A stretch of DNA of 64,000 nt, taken from the NCBI GenBank assembly GCA_002841335.1, contig PHEY01000001.1, positions 372,964-436,963 on the forward strand. Reading direction: 5' to 3'. The notes under the pieces are model-generated. The model worked only from the letters and a program-made list of their open reading frames with translations, ran no database searches and had not been told where the DNA came from. Below, piece by piece: positions 9,795 through 18,833 of the stretch. Position numbers and translations under genes: made by a program. This DNA is from Actinobacteria bacterium HGW-Actinobacteria-2. Its GTDB lineage: Bacteria > Actinomycetota > Actinomycetes > Propionibacteriales > Propionibacteriaceae. Position 1 is the stretch's first letter. Every line of letters begins with the position of its first letter.

Positions 9795-10319
9795 ATGCTC
9801 CCCACCCTGGAAAGTGACCGCCTGGTGCTGCGTCCCTGGCGCGCCGGCGATGCCGAGTTCGTCCTCGACCTGTACTCCCGGCCGGAGGTGATGCGCTACC
9901 TGGGACGCAACCCGGTGGTGATGGCCGATCTGGACGAGGCCCGGGAGAGGCTGGCCGGCTGGATGGCCTTCGACGGCCCGCTGCACGGAGTGTGGGCGAT
10001 CGTGCCGCACGGCAGTTCTCGTCCGGTGGGCACGATGCTGTTGAAGCTGATCCCGCGCACCGACCAGGCTCCGGCAACCGAAACCGAGATCGGCTGGCAT
10101 CTCCACCCCGACGCCTGGGGCCGAGGCTATGCCACTGAAGCCGGCTACCGGTTGTTGGAGCACGCCTGGGCCGGTGGCTTGACCACGGTGTTGGCGGTGA
10201 CCTATCCGGAGAATCTGGTCTCCCAGGCGGTCTGCCGACGTCTGGGCATGACCTGGCTGGGTTCCACCCGCGAGTACTACGACCTGAACACCGAGCTGTT
10301 CCGGATCGACGCGCCGTAG
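9795..10319 (+). CDS. GNAT N-acetyltransferase, RimJ/RimL type
   Basis: A 174-residue acetyl-CoA-dependent N-acetyltransferase. The RimJ/RimL-like start LESDRLVLRPWRAGDAEFV is followed by an acetyl-CoA binding segment EIGWHLHPDAWGRGYATEAG (about 98-117) and the C-terminal NLVSQAVCRRLGM segment typical of the family. A strong AAGGAGG ribosome binding site precedes the ATG. The acceptor is unknown; relatives modify ribosomal protein N-termini, aminoglycosides or small metabolites. It follows recD by 18 bases and could be cotranscribed with recCBD, but nothing in the sequence ties it to DNA repair. Its stop is one base from the stop of the convergent nudC gene, leaving no space for a terminator. 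Confidence 0.85.
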   Translation: MLPTLESDRLVLRPWRAGDAEFVLDLYSRPEVMRYLGRNPVVMADLDEARERLAGWMAFDGPLHGVWAIVPHGSSRPVGTMLLKLIPRTDQAPATETEIGWHLHPDAWGRGYATEAGYRLLEHAWAGGLTTVLAVTYPENLVSQAVCRRLGMTWLGSTREYYDLNTELFRIDAP

Positions 10320-10320
10320 G

Positions 10321-11187
10321 TCAGCCGACCCGCTCGGCGGTCAGTTCACCGTCCAGCCAGGCTTCGATCATCCGACGTGCGATCGACGCGGCCATCGGCA
10401 GGCTCATCGAACCGGCCGACACCCGCTCCCGCAGCTCGTCGCGGGTGACCCAGCACGCGTCCTCCACCTCCGTGGGCGAAGGCCGCAGTTCGGTGCCGGT
10501 CGACTCAGCGGCGAAAGCCACCATCAGCGAGCGCGGGAACGGCCACGGCTGCGAGCCCAAGTAGCGAACCTGGCCCAGTTCGAGCCCGACCTCCTCGGCG
10601 ACCTCGCGGTGGACGGTCTGCTCCAGTGACTCGCCCACTTCGGCGAACCCGGCCAACACCGAGTACATCCCGCTCGGCCACACCGGCTGGCGCGCCAGCA
10701 GCAGCCGATCCTCGGCATCGGTGACCGCCATGATCACGGCCGCATCACTGCGCGGATAGTCCTCCATTCCGCAGGACGGGCAGCGCCGAGACAACCCGGC
10801 CAGCACCGGCTGACTCGCGGTGCCGCACGCCGGGCAGAAGCCGGCGCGGTGGTGCCAGCCGATCAAGCCCACGGCGGCAAAGGCCACCTGCAGGTGCTCA
10901 ACGCTGAGGCCGCCGATCACAGCGCGCAGGCCGTCTTGGGCGGTGGGCACCGCACGGACGAACAACGGCGCGCCGTCCCACAGCCCCAACAGGAAGTGCT
11001 GGTCGGCGTCGTAGGGCCCCTCGGTGGCCACGAAACTCAGTGCGCCGCCGTCATGATCGACGCGACCCTCGCGGTCCACCCCGATCACCCGGGCCTCGTT
11101 GTTGGCCCAGCACTCGGCCACCCACGCCGGGTCGCTTCGTCGGTCCTCGCAACGATCCAATACTCCGGCGCGTTTCCAGTGACTCAC
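10321..11187 (-). CDS. nudC: NAD(+)/NADH diphosphatase NudC
   Basis: Nudix hydrolase that cleaves NADH/NAD to NMN(H) and AMP; E. coli NudC also removes NAD caps from RNA. The 288-residue protein has a four-cysteine zinc ribbon (Cys118, 121, 136, 139), a complete Nudix box GFAEVGESLEQ...REVAEEVGL at 180-202, and the NudC signature SQPWPFPRS at 212-220 that separates NADH pyrophosphatases from other Nudix enzymes. The start is GTG without an obvious Shine-Dalgarno. It lies nine bases after the adnB stop, so it is probably translated from the adnAB message. A nudC-adnB-adnA neighbourhood is also found in mycobacteria. Confidence 0.93.
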   Translation of the reverse strand: MSHWKRAGVLDRCEDRRSDPAWVAECWANNEARVIGVDREGRVDHDGGALSFVATEGPYDADQHFLLGLWDGAPLFVRAVPTAQDGLRAVIGGLSVEHLQVAFAAVGLIGWHHRAGFCPACGTASQPVLAGLSRRCPSCGMEDYPRSDAAVIMAVTDAEDRLLLARQPVWPSGMYSVLAGFAEVGESLEQTVHREVAEEVGLELGQVRYLGSQPWPFPRSLMVAFAAESTGTELRPSPTEVEDACWVTRDELRERVSAGSMSLPMAASIARRMIEAWLDGELTAERVG

Positions 11188-11196
11188 CGGGCAAGA

Positions 11197-14100
11197 CTAA
11201 TCCAGCCGCTCGGCCAGCAACCTCGCGAGCTCATCACGCCCAGGCAGGTCGGCCGGACGCACCACCTCACCGGTGTGCAGGTCGTAGAAGACCGCCTCCA
11301 CCTGTTCGGGGTCGAGGCCGCTGAGTTCGGCCCAAGCCAGTCGGTAGCAGGCCAGCTGCAAGGGATCGGCCGCTGCCACCCGGCCGGTCTTCCAGTCGAC
11401 CACCTGCGCACCGCCGTCCCCGGTGGCGAAGACCGCATCGATCCGGCCGCGCACCAGTCGTCCACCGAGCACCAGGGTGAAGGGTGCCTCGACCGCTACT
11501 GGCACTGCATCGGCATAGGGTCCGGCCTCGAAGGTCGTCCGCAAGTGATCGAAATCGGCACCGGCCAACTCCAGCTCAGGCTCTTCGTCCAGCAGGCTGG
11601 ACTGGCGGGCGAAGCGGTTCTCCAGCCACTGGTGGAATCCGACACCCCACCGCTGAGCGTCACCGACCAACCGCGGCATCGGACGACGCAGCCCCGCGGC
11701 GAAGCCCCGCGGGTCGCGACTCAACCGACCCACCCCGGTGACCGACAGGTAGTCCACGTTCACCGACTGTGCAGCGCGTCGGTCGGCCAGTTCGCGGGTG
11801 ACCAGTTGCTCGGCCGCCGCCTGCCACCGCCGGGCCTGGGCCAGGCTCTCGGCGTCGGTGTCAGTGTCAGTGGCTTTGTGATCGGTGCGGAGTCTCTCGC
11901 GCGCCGCAGTGACCATGGCCGCGGCGGCGCGGCGCAACTCCCAGGACTCTGCGGACCCGAGATCGGGCCAATCAACGGCAGCTGCGGTGATCACCAGCGG
12001 ATTGGTCGCCGCGGGCGCGTCCACAACCTGCACGGCATCGGCGTGAGCGGCGAGTTTGCCGCCGTAGACCGATTGCGCCCGAGGATTGGCCAGGTCATCG
12101 GCCCACACATGGCTGGAGGCGATCAGCAACCGCCGCGCACGAGTCACGGCCACGTAGGCCAGGCGGTCCTCACTGAGCCGAGCCAGATCACGCAACTCGG
12201 CGTGATAGCTGTCCAGGCGCTTGTGGCTCACCGCACCCAGCTGCGGCAACGCGGAACGATCACCGCGCAGCGGATGTGGCAGCGCGGCGGCAGCGCGAAC
12301 CCAGTCGTCACTCACCCGGTCGGACGGGAAGACCTTCTCGACCAGCGCCGGCAGGAAGACCACCTCCCACTCCAACCCCTTGGCCTTGTGAACGGTGAGC
12401 ACCTTGACCGAGTTGGCATCCGACGAAACCGCTTGGTCGAGGCCACCGTCGTAGTCGCGTTCGGCGGCGAACCACGCCAGCAGGCCGTTCAGGCCGGAAT
12501 CGGCGTCGACGTCCGCGAAACCCGACACCGCCTGCACCAGCACGCCCAGCGGGGCCGACGAGCCCGGATGGGCCACTTCGGCCTCCACCGCCACGCCGGT
12601 GTGCGCGATCACCCGAGAGACCAGCTCGACCAGGCTGTCGCCGGTGTGTCGGCGCAGTGCCGCGATCTCGGCGGCGAACTCCCGCAGCCGGGAGCGAGCC
12701 GCGGCGCTGTACGGCCCCGGGCCGGGATCGCCGACCGCCTCCAACAGGCTCGGCAGTTCCTCCGCCGCACGGTTCGCCGGCTCAGCGGTGGCATCGGCCT
12801 GGGCCGAGGCGCGGGCCAACTCGACCGCACGCCGCCCCAACAGCGCCAGATCGGCCAGCCCGATGGCCCAGCGCGACGAGGTCAGCAACCTGATCGTGGC
12901 CGGATTGGCGGTCGGATCGGCCAACACCGTCAGCGTGGCCACCACCTCGGCCACCAGCGGCACATCCAGCAGCCCACCCAGACCGACGATCTCAGCGGGA
13001 ATGTCCCGCTCGGTCAGGGCGGTGAAGACGGCGGCCACCTGGGTGTTGGTCCGGCACAGCACGGCGATCTCGGACCAGTTCGCCACTTCACCGCGCGCCG
13101 AGAGGTCAGCCACCCGATCCGCCAGCGCGGCCAGCTCGTCGGGCCAGGTGTCGTAACCGGCCAGCTCCACCCGCCCGGACGGCGTGTCGGTGGGGGCCAC
13201 CAAAGAAAAGTCCAGATCGTGGCTGCTCAACATCGGTTCGGCCCGCAGCTCGACGGCGACCTCATTGGCGGCATCCAGGATGCGTTGGCCGCTGCGGCGA
13301 TTGGTGGTCAGCGGGTAGGTGGCCGCCGCCGTCGCATCGGCGCACGGGAAGTCGCCGGCGAAGTCGAGGATGTTGCCGGCTGCGGCTCCCCGCCAGCCGT
13401 AGATCGCCTGGCACGGGTCGCCCACCGCGGTCACCGGATGTCCGCGACCATGCTCGGCATCCGGCCCGGAGAACAGCCCACGCAGTAGTCCGGCTTGGGC
13501 AGCTGAGGTGTCTTGATACTCATCGAGCAGGACGGCGCCGAACTGCTCACGCAGCGCCGACGATACCGCCGGCACCTCGGCGGCCAGGCGCGCGGCCATG
13601 GCCATCTGGTCGGCGAACTCCACGTAGCCCAGCACAGCCTTGCGGCGTTCGTAGGCGATCACCAACTCGACCAGTTCGCGGCGGGCGGCCACGGTCTGGC
13701 GGGCATCGAGGATCGCCTTGTACTCCTGGGTGCCACTACGGCGCGGGGCCGCGTCCAGGCTCGCAAGGAACTGCTCGCCGTGTGCCAGTACCTGTTCGGG
13801 AGTGACCAGGTGGGACCGCATCTCCCGCGCCAGCGCGACCACCCGCTCGGCGACGGTGGCCGGGGTGAACGCGGCCAAGGCCTCCAGACCTGCGGTGGTC
13901 TCTGCCACCACGCGAGCGGCCAACCGATACGGCACCGCCCCACTGATCATCCGCAGCCCCGGCTCGAACCCGAGCAAGAGCCCGTGTTCGTCGATTAATC
14001 GACCCGCGAAGGCGTCGTAGGTGGAGATCAGCGGCTCACCGGAATCGGCATCCGCCAGCCCGGCGTCCTCCAATGCCCGGCGAATCCGCCCGCCCAACTC

Positions 14101-14325
14101 GCCGGCCGCCTTGCGGGTGAAGGTGAGTCCCAGGACGTTGCCGGGCTCGACCTGGCCGGACCCCACCAGCCACACCACCCGAGCCGCCATCACGGTGGTC
14201 TTGCCCGAGCCGGCGCCGGCAATCACCACCGCCGGAGCCAGCGGTGCAGTGATCGCGTCCAACTGCTGCTCGGAGAACGGAATGCCGAGCAGGTCGCACA
14301 GCTGCGAACGCTGAGTCAGGTTCAT
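11197..14325 (-). CDS. adnB: AdnB subunit of the AdnAB helicase-nuclease
   Basis: AdnB is one of two motor-nuclease subunits of AdnAB, the actinobacterial machine that resects double-strand breaks. The 1042-residue protein has an N-terminal UvrD-like motor with Walker A GAGSGKT at 37-43, Walker B AVLLDEYQDTSAAQ, motif V VKVLTVHKAKGLEWEVVFLP and motif VI RLAYVAVTRARRLL. A RecB-like nuclease domain at the C-terminus has GRIDAVF and QVVDWKTG. I chose the ATG that starts MNLTQRSQ because it overlaps the adnA stop by four bases (ATGA) and lies about 20 residues before the motor; a frame open 18 codons further upstream lies inside adnA. Both ATPase and nuclease motifs are intact, so AdnB is expected to be the main motor. 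Confidence 0.93.
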   Translation of the reverse strand: MNLTQRSQLCDLLGIPFSEQQLDAITAPLAPAVVIAGAGSGKTTVMAARVVWLVGSGQVEPGNVLGLTFTRKAAGELGGRIRRALEDAGLADADSGEPLISTYDAFAGRLIDEHGLLLGFEPGLRMISGAVPYRLAARVVAETTAGLEALAAFTPATVAERVVALAREMRSHLVTPEQVLAHGEQFLASLDAAPRRSGTQEYKAILDARQTVAARRELVELVIAYERRKAVLGYVEFADQMAMAARLAAEVPAVSSALREQFGAVLLDEYQDTSAAQAGLLRGLFSGPDAEHGRGHPVTAVGDPCQAIYGWRGAAAGNILDFAGDFPCADATAAATYPLTTNRRSGQRILDAANEVAVELRAEPMLSSHDLDFSLVAPTDTPSGRVELAGYDTWPDELAALADRVADLSARGEVANWSEIAVLCRTNTQVAAVFTALTERDIPAEIVGLGGLLDVPLVAEVVATLTVLADPTANPATIRLLTSSRWAIGLADLALLGRRAVELARASAQADATAEPANRAAEELPSLLEAVGDPGPGPYSAAARSRLREFAAEIAALRRHTGDSLVELVSRVIAHTGVAVEAEVAHPGSSAPLGVLVQAVSGFADVDADSGLNGLLAWFAAERDYDGGLDQAVSSDANSVKVLTVHKAKGLEWEVVFLPALVEKVFPSDRVSDDWVRAAAALPHPLRGDRSALPQLGAVSHKRLDSYHAELRDLARLSEDRLAYVAVTRARRLLIASSHVWADDLANPRAQSVYGGKLAAHADAVQVVDAPAATNPLVITAAAVDWPDLGSAESWELRRAAAAMVTAARERLRTDHKATDTDTDAESLAQARRWQAAAEQLVTRELADRRAAQSVNVDYLSVTGVGRLSRDPRGFAAGLRRPMPRLVGDAQRWGVGFHQWLENRFARQSSLLDEEPELELAGADFDHLRTTFEAGPYADAVPVAVEAPFTLVLGGRLVRGRIDAVFATGDGGAQVVDWKTGRVAAADPLQLACYRLAWAELSGLDPEQVEAVFYDLHTGEVVRPADLPGRDELARLLAERLD

Positions 14326-17300
14326 CGGACCGCCTGCCGTCCGCGTTCGACCGCCGGGCAACTCGCCGCGAACGCGCACGTCCGGCAGCTGTCACCGGGC
14401 AGGGCCGGGTACCGCCCCGCGGCCACCACGGCGGCGGCTGCGGCCACCCGTTGGTGCACCCAGGTCGGGTAGTCCGCTCCCGCAGTCTCACTCAGGTGCG
14501 GTCGGGCGACCAGGGAAGCCTGATCGAGCTGCTTGGGCAGATCGTCGGGACGTCCACCGATCCGCAGATAGACCACTGACGCTCCTTGCGGCGCGCCGAC
14601 GTCGCCCAACGCCCCGGACTCGGCAGCGAGCTGATAGATACCGAGCTGGTCCATCTCGGCCACCTCGGCCGCTGTCGGAGTGCGCTTGCCGGTCTTGAAG
14701 TCGACCACCCACGATCCGGCCTCGGTGCGCTCCAGCCAGTCGACCTTCCCGGCCAACCGGACGTCCAGCCCATCGAGACTGAGCGGCAACTCGAAGCCGA
14801 CCTCGACTCCGATCAACTCGGCGCTGCGCCGCTGCCACCAGAAGAAGAACCGCTCCAGCGAGCGCTCGGTCTGCTCGCGTTGGTGACGGGACTGCCAGGC
14901 GGTCTCGAACTCCAGCTGCGGCCAGGCGCGTCCGACCTCGGCTGTGGCCTGCGCGAGGTTCCAGCCCTGCTCGACCACCGCCTGAACCACCGCGTGGGTC
15001 AATGAGCCGAGTGCCATGGCCACCGAGCGCCGCCCGTCGCCACCCCCGCGCCGATCCAGGAAGTAACGCCGCGGGCAATCCAACAAGCTGGTGACCTGAC
15101 TGGGGCTGAGCCGAATCTCGCCGGCGGCGACCGGTGGCCCGCTGGACACGTCCCGCACCCCCCACCATTGTTCTGGACGCGCCGCTGCGGCCAATGGACG
15201 GCCCTGGTCGTCGACCAGTTCGGCCAAACGAGCCAACTGCTCGGCGGCCGCAGTCCGCAGCGCCGGCGAGGCCGCCGGTGCGATCGCGGCCCGCCGCAGT
15301 TCCACCACCAGGCCGGTCACGCTCATCGCCGAGACCGACGCCGCCGTTGTACTGCGCGGCACCCCCAGCTCGGCCAGGAAGCGGGACGGCGCGTCGTTCT
15401 CACCCTCGGTTCCGGCGGTGGCAGTGACGATCAGCCGCCGCCGCGCCCGCGAGCAGGCCAGGTGGAACAGTCGCCGCTCAGCTGCCAACAACTCGCGCGG
15501 ATCACTGCCGCCGACCAGGCCATCGGTAGCCAGCTCAGCGGCGTCCAGGATCGGGCGCACCCGCCGTCCGGCCGGCCACGACCCCTCTTGGACCCCGGCC
15601 ACCACGACCAACTCCCACTCCCGGCCGCGAGACCGGTGGGCGGTCAGCACCGAGACACCGCGCCCTTCCAGGCGCGACTCGCGCTGTCGGTCGGCGGGAA
15701 TGTGCTGGCCTTCCAACTCGGCCAGGAACGCCCGCACCCCGGCCGCACCGCCGCGCCGATCGGCCTCGGCTGCGGTCTCGAACAGCGCGCACAGCGCGTC
15801 CAGGTCGGCATCGGCCCGGCCGGCGCTGGCACTGCCGCCGACGGCCTCCTTCGCCAGCCGAGCGGGCCAGTCAGTGCCCTGCCACAACTCCCACAACAAC
15901 TCGTCGACCGCGGCGTTCTTCTCCAGACGGACGCGGGTGGCCGCCAGGAGCTCGGCCACCGCGATCAGCTTTCGCTTCTGCGGGCTGGACGGGTCGGCTT
16001 CGGCCCAGCTGATGTCGTTGAGCGCGTGCGCCAGCTCCTCGGCCAGACCCAGCCGCTGCCCGTCCGCGCCGAGACGTCCGCGCCACTGCCGAGCCAAGAT
16101 GCGCACGCCGACGGCGTCCAGGCCGCCCAGCGGGCTGGTGAGCAGCGCCTCGGCCGCGACCGGATCGGCCTGCCCGGCTTGGGCCACAGCCAGCGCCGAC
16201 AGCAGCGTCCGCACGGCCGGCGTCTGGGCCAACGGGATCTCGTCGGCGGCGACCGTCACCGGAATCTGATCGGAGACCAGGGCTTGGCGGATGGCTTCGG
16301 CCTGGCCACGCCCGGAGCGGGTCAGTACCGCCATCTGCCGGAACTCGATCCCGTCCACCACACGCGCCCGGCGCAGTTCGGCCACGATCGCCCGTGACTG
16401 TGCAGCCAGATCGGTGCACTCCAGAACCACCACGTCGCCGGCGGAGTCGGCGGCGGTGCGGGTGGCCCCGCCGTCGGTCCCGACGGCGCGCGGCAGCCGC
16501 GAACGCACCGCAGCCACGGCGTCGGCCAGCACCGTGCCATGCCGATGGACCGTCCGCAGCGGCACCACCACAGCCTCACGATCAGGGCCGGAGAAGGAGG
16601 CGGTGAAGGTACGCACCGCATGCGGATCGGCTCCCCGGAAGGTGGCCGACACACTGTCGGGATCAGCGGTGGCCAGCACTTTGGCTGAGCGGCCCACCGC
16701 GGACACCAGGGCCAACTGCGCCGGATCAAGTTCGGTCACGTCGTCGACCAGCACGGCGCCGACCTCGCTGCTCAGGCTCGCGGCCACGGACGGGTCGGCC
16801 ACCAGCAGCCGGGCCCGGTGTACCAACTCGGCGTAGTCGAGGACGCCTTCGGCATCGAGCACGTCGAGGTACTCGGTGAAGAAGGCCCCCAGCGCGACCC
16901 AGTCCCCTCGACCGGCGTTGGCACCCAGGTCGGCCACGTCCTCCGGCTCCAGCCCCAGCTGACGAGCCCGGGCCAGCGCGGCGCGCACCTGCGCGGCGAA
17001 CCCGCGGGTGCCGTAGGCGTGGGCGAGCAGGTCGGGCCACCGTGCCGGACCGGCACCGGCCAACAGCTCCCGCACCCGAAACTCCTGCTCGGGAGCCGAC
17101 AACAGTCGCACCTCGGCCCGACCGGAGAAGCGCTGCCACAGCGACCGGGCCAGGGCATGGACGGTGAGCACTTGCGGCCGCCAGGAGCCTTCGCCCAACT
17201 CGACGGTGATGGCATTGCGCAGCCGGCTGGCCGCCACCCGGTCGCCGGCCAGAACCAAGGGGGGTGGGCCGCCACCGCGCAGCGTCTGGACCGCAGCCCA

Positions 17301-17441
17301 GGCCAGCAACGTGGTCTTCCCCGTTCCCGGCGGCCCCACCACCAAGGTCGGACGGCTCCAGCCGTCCAACACTGCGGCCTGCTCGGCGGACATCCTCGCC
17401 AGGCGGGAGGTAACGGACTGCAGGCTCACGGGTACAGCCAA
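14322..17441 (-). CDS. adnA: AdnA subunit of the AdnAB helicase-nuclease
   Basis: AdnA pairs with AdnB to resect DNA ends. The 1039-residue protein has Walker A VVGPPGTGKTTLL near 34-46. At the Walker B position the sequence reads AVLVDDVTELDPAQ, not DEYQDT, so the usual catalytic Glu is missing. This agrees with published work on mycobacterial AdnAB, where AdnB dominates translocation. The C-terminal nuclease domain has SWVVDFKTGKRTP, and the cysteines in LLDCPRRYFL and DSCRTCAFAASCPAVE are placed to hold an iron-sulphur cluster. The ATG starting MAVPVSLQ was taken; a GTG four codons later is also possible. It is first in an adnA-adnB-nudC operon. Confidence 0.93.
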   Translation of the reverse strand: MAVPVSLQSVTSRLARMSAEQAAVLDGWSRPTLVVGPPGTGKTTLLAWAAVQTLRGGGPPPLVLAGDRVAASRLRNAITVELGEGSWRPQVLTVHALARSLWQRFSGRAEVRLLSAPEQEFRVRELLAGAGPARWPDLLAHAYGTRGFAAQVRAALARARQLGLEPEDVADLGANAGRGDWVALGAFFTEYLDVLDAEGVLDYAELVHRARLLVADPSVAASLSSEVGAVLVDDVTELDPAQLALVSAVGRSAKVLATADPDSVSATFRGADPHAVRTFTASFSGPDREAVVVPLRTVHRHGTVLADAVAAVRSRLPRAVGTDGGATRTAADSAGDVVVLECTDLAAQSRAIVAELRRARVVDGIEFRQMAVLTRSGRGQAEAIRQALVSDQIPVTVAADEIPLAQTPAVRTLLSALAVAQAGQADPVAAEALLTSPLGGLDAVGVRILARQWRGRLGADGQRLGLAEELAHALNDISWAEADPSSPQKRKLIAVAELLAATRVRLEKNAAVDELLWELWQGTDWPARLAKEAVGGSASAGRADADLDALCALFETAAEADRRGGAAGVRAFLAELEGQHIPADRQRESRLEGRGVSVLTAHRSRGREWELVVVAGVQEGSWPAGRRVRPILDAAELATDGLVGGSDPRELLAAERRLFHLACSRARRRLIVTATAGTEGENDAPSRFLAELGVPRSTTAASVSAMSVTGLVVELRRAAIAPAASPALRTAAAEQLARLAELVDDQGRPLAAAARPEQWWGVRDVSSGPPVAAGEIRLSPSQVTSLLDCPRRYFLDRRGGGDGRRSVAMALGSLTHAVVQAVVEQGWNLAQATAEVGRAWPQLEFETAWQSRHQREQTERSLERFFFWWQRRSAELIGVEVGFELPLSLDGLDVRLAGKVDWLERTEAGSWVVDFKTGKRTPTAAEVAEMDQLGIYQLAAESGALGDVGAPQGASVVYLRIGGRPDDLPKQLDQASLVARPHLSETAGADYPTWVHQRVAAAAAVVAAGRYPALPGDSCRTCAFAASCPAVERGRQAVR

Positions 17442-17542
17442 TCATCCGGCGCAGACATCTCGGCACCACTCCACTCAGGGAAGCCCCCGGTCAGCCCCCG
17501 GGGACGGCCCGCGCCCGGCCCCGCGCACCCCACAATCGCCGA

Positions 17543-17572
17543 TCAGGCGACTAGATTGGAGCCGTCGCCTGA
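17543..17572 (+). promoter_or_regulatory. Nine-bp palindrome around a -10 box, upstream of the telA operon
   Basis: The arms TCAGGCGAC (17543-17551) and GTCGCCTGA (17564-17572) are perfect inverted repeats separated by 12 bases. The spacer begins with TAGATT (17552-17557), a TANNNT -10 box. The palindrome would cover the core promoter of the nine-gene operon, or form a hairpin just ahead of the GAGAGG ribosome binding site at 17575-17580 if transcription starts further upstream. The arrangement looks like a repressor operator. No regulator gene is adjacent, so the binding protein is unknown. Confidence 0.5.
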
Positions 17573-17589
17573 ACGAGAGGTCTGTTTCG

Positions 17590-18822
17590 ATGAGCAACGC
17601 CAGTCAGCCAGCCAGCCAGGGCCAAGCCGTCCAGCTGGCTCCACCCGACATGCTCAACCTCACTCCGGCTGCCGCCGCCCCCACGGTGACCAGCACCCAG
17701 GCCCCCGCGATGGCGCCCCAGGTGGATGCCGCACAGGTGCCCGTCCTGGATGCCAAGGTGGAAGGCTTCCTGACCGCGCTGTCCACCGCCGAGACCAACT
17801 CGCCCACCTTCAGCGCCCAGGCCGATGCAGTGCGCAGCATGGGTGATGCCGACATTCGCAAGGCGGCCGAGACCTCCAACCGGCTGCTGCAGACCCCGGT
17901 GCGCGCGATCGAGGCCGGCGGGCTGTCCGACACCTCCCAGGTGGGCAAGACCCTGCTCGAGCTGCGGCGCACCGTCGAGGACCTCGACCCGGCCCAGGCC
18001 CGCAAGGCGAAGGGTTTCTTCGCCAAGCTCGGGATGGGTCGCCAGGTGGGCGACTACTTCCGCAAGTACCAGTCGTCCCAGGCGCACCTGGACGGCATCC
18101 TGCATGCGTTGCGCTCCGGCCAGGACGAACTGACCAAGGACAATGCCGCTCTCAACATGGAGAAGCAGAATCTGTGGACCGTGATGGGCCGGATCAACCA
18201 GTACGTCTACATCGCCGAGCGACTGGACGCCAAGCTCAGCGCCCAGATCGCCGAACTGCAGGTCACCGACCCCGACAAGGCCAAGTCCCTCAGCCAGGAC
18301 GTGCTGTTCTACGTCCGGCAGAAGCACCAGGATCTGCTCACCCAGCTGGCGGTCTCGATCCAGTCCTACCTGGCCATCGACATCATCATCAAGAACAACA
18401 TCGAGCTGATCAAGGGCGTCGATCGGGCCTCCACCACCACCTTGTCCGCGCTGCGGACCGCAGTGATCGTGGCTCAGGCCCTGGGCAACCAGAAGCTGGT
18501 GCTCGATCAGATCACCGCGCTGAACACCACCACCAGCGACATGATCCAGCGCACCTCGGAGATGTTGAAGGAGAACTCGGCTCAGATTCAGGAGCAGGCG
18601 GCCTCCTCCACCATCGGGCTGGAGCAGCTGCAGGCGGCGTTCGCCAACATCTACGCCACCATGGACACCATCGACGACTTCAAGCTGCGCGCCCTGGACG
18701 CCATGTCGGCGACCATCGGCACCCTGGAGACCGAAGTGGCCAAGAGCAAGGAGTACCTGGATCGGGTCGCCCAAGCCGACACCCGCGCCCAGACCCTGCC
18801 CACCCTCAGCATCGACGGCTGA
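17590..18822 (+). CDS. telA: TelA-like (toxic anion resistance family) protein
   Basis: A 410-residue, mostly helical, cytoplasmic protein that resembles the TelA/KlaA family. Family members were named for tellurite resistance, but their biochemical role is unsettled; published context surveys place them in stress and envelope signalling modules. Supporting segments are the start of the helical core (KVEGFLTALSTAE), KAKGFFAKLGMGRQVGDYFRKYQ near 145, and a long stretch RQKHQDLLTQLAVSIQSYL leading to IKNNIELIKGVDRASTTTLSALR near 270. There is no signal peptide or membrane segment. The ATG follows GAGAGG by nine bases. It opens a nine-gene operon, and the 170-residue gene begins 11 bases after its stop. 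Confidence 0.75.
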   Translation: MSNASQPASQGQAVQLAPPDMLNLTPAAAAPTVTSTQAPAMAPQVDAAQVPVLDAKVEGFLTALSTAETNSPTFSAQADAVRSMGDADIRKAAETSNRLLQTPVRAIEAGGLSDTSQVGKTLLELRRTVEDLDPAQARKAKGFFAKLGMGRQVGDYFRKYQSSQAHLDGILHALRSGQDELTKDNAALNMEKQNLWTVMGRINQYVYIAERLDAKLSAQIAELQVTDPDKAKSLSQDVLFYVRQKHQDLLTQLAVSIQSYLAIDIIIKNNIELIKGVDRASTTTLSALRTAVIVAQALGNQKLVLDQITALNTTTSDMIQRTSEMLKENSAQIQEQAASSTIGLEQLQAAFANIYATMDTIDDFKLRALDAMSATIGTLETEVAKSKEYLDRVAQADTRAQTLPTLSIDG

Positions 18823-18833
18823 GGAAGGCGCCG

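Noticed and set aside
10849-13488. 879-codon plus-strand frame across nudC and adnB
   Set aside because: It crosses two well-supported genes on the other strand and has low-complexity composition. It is a shadow frame.
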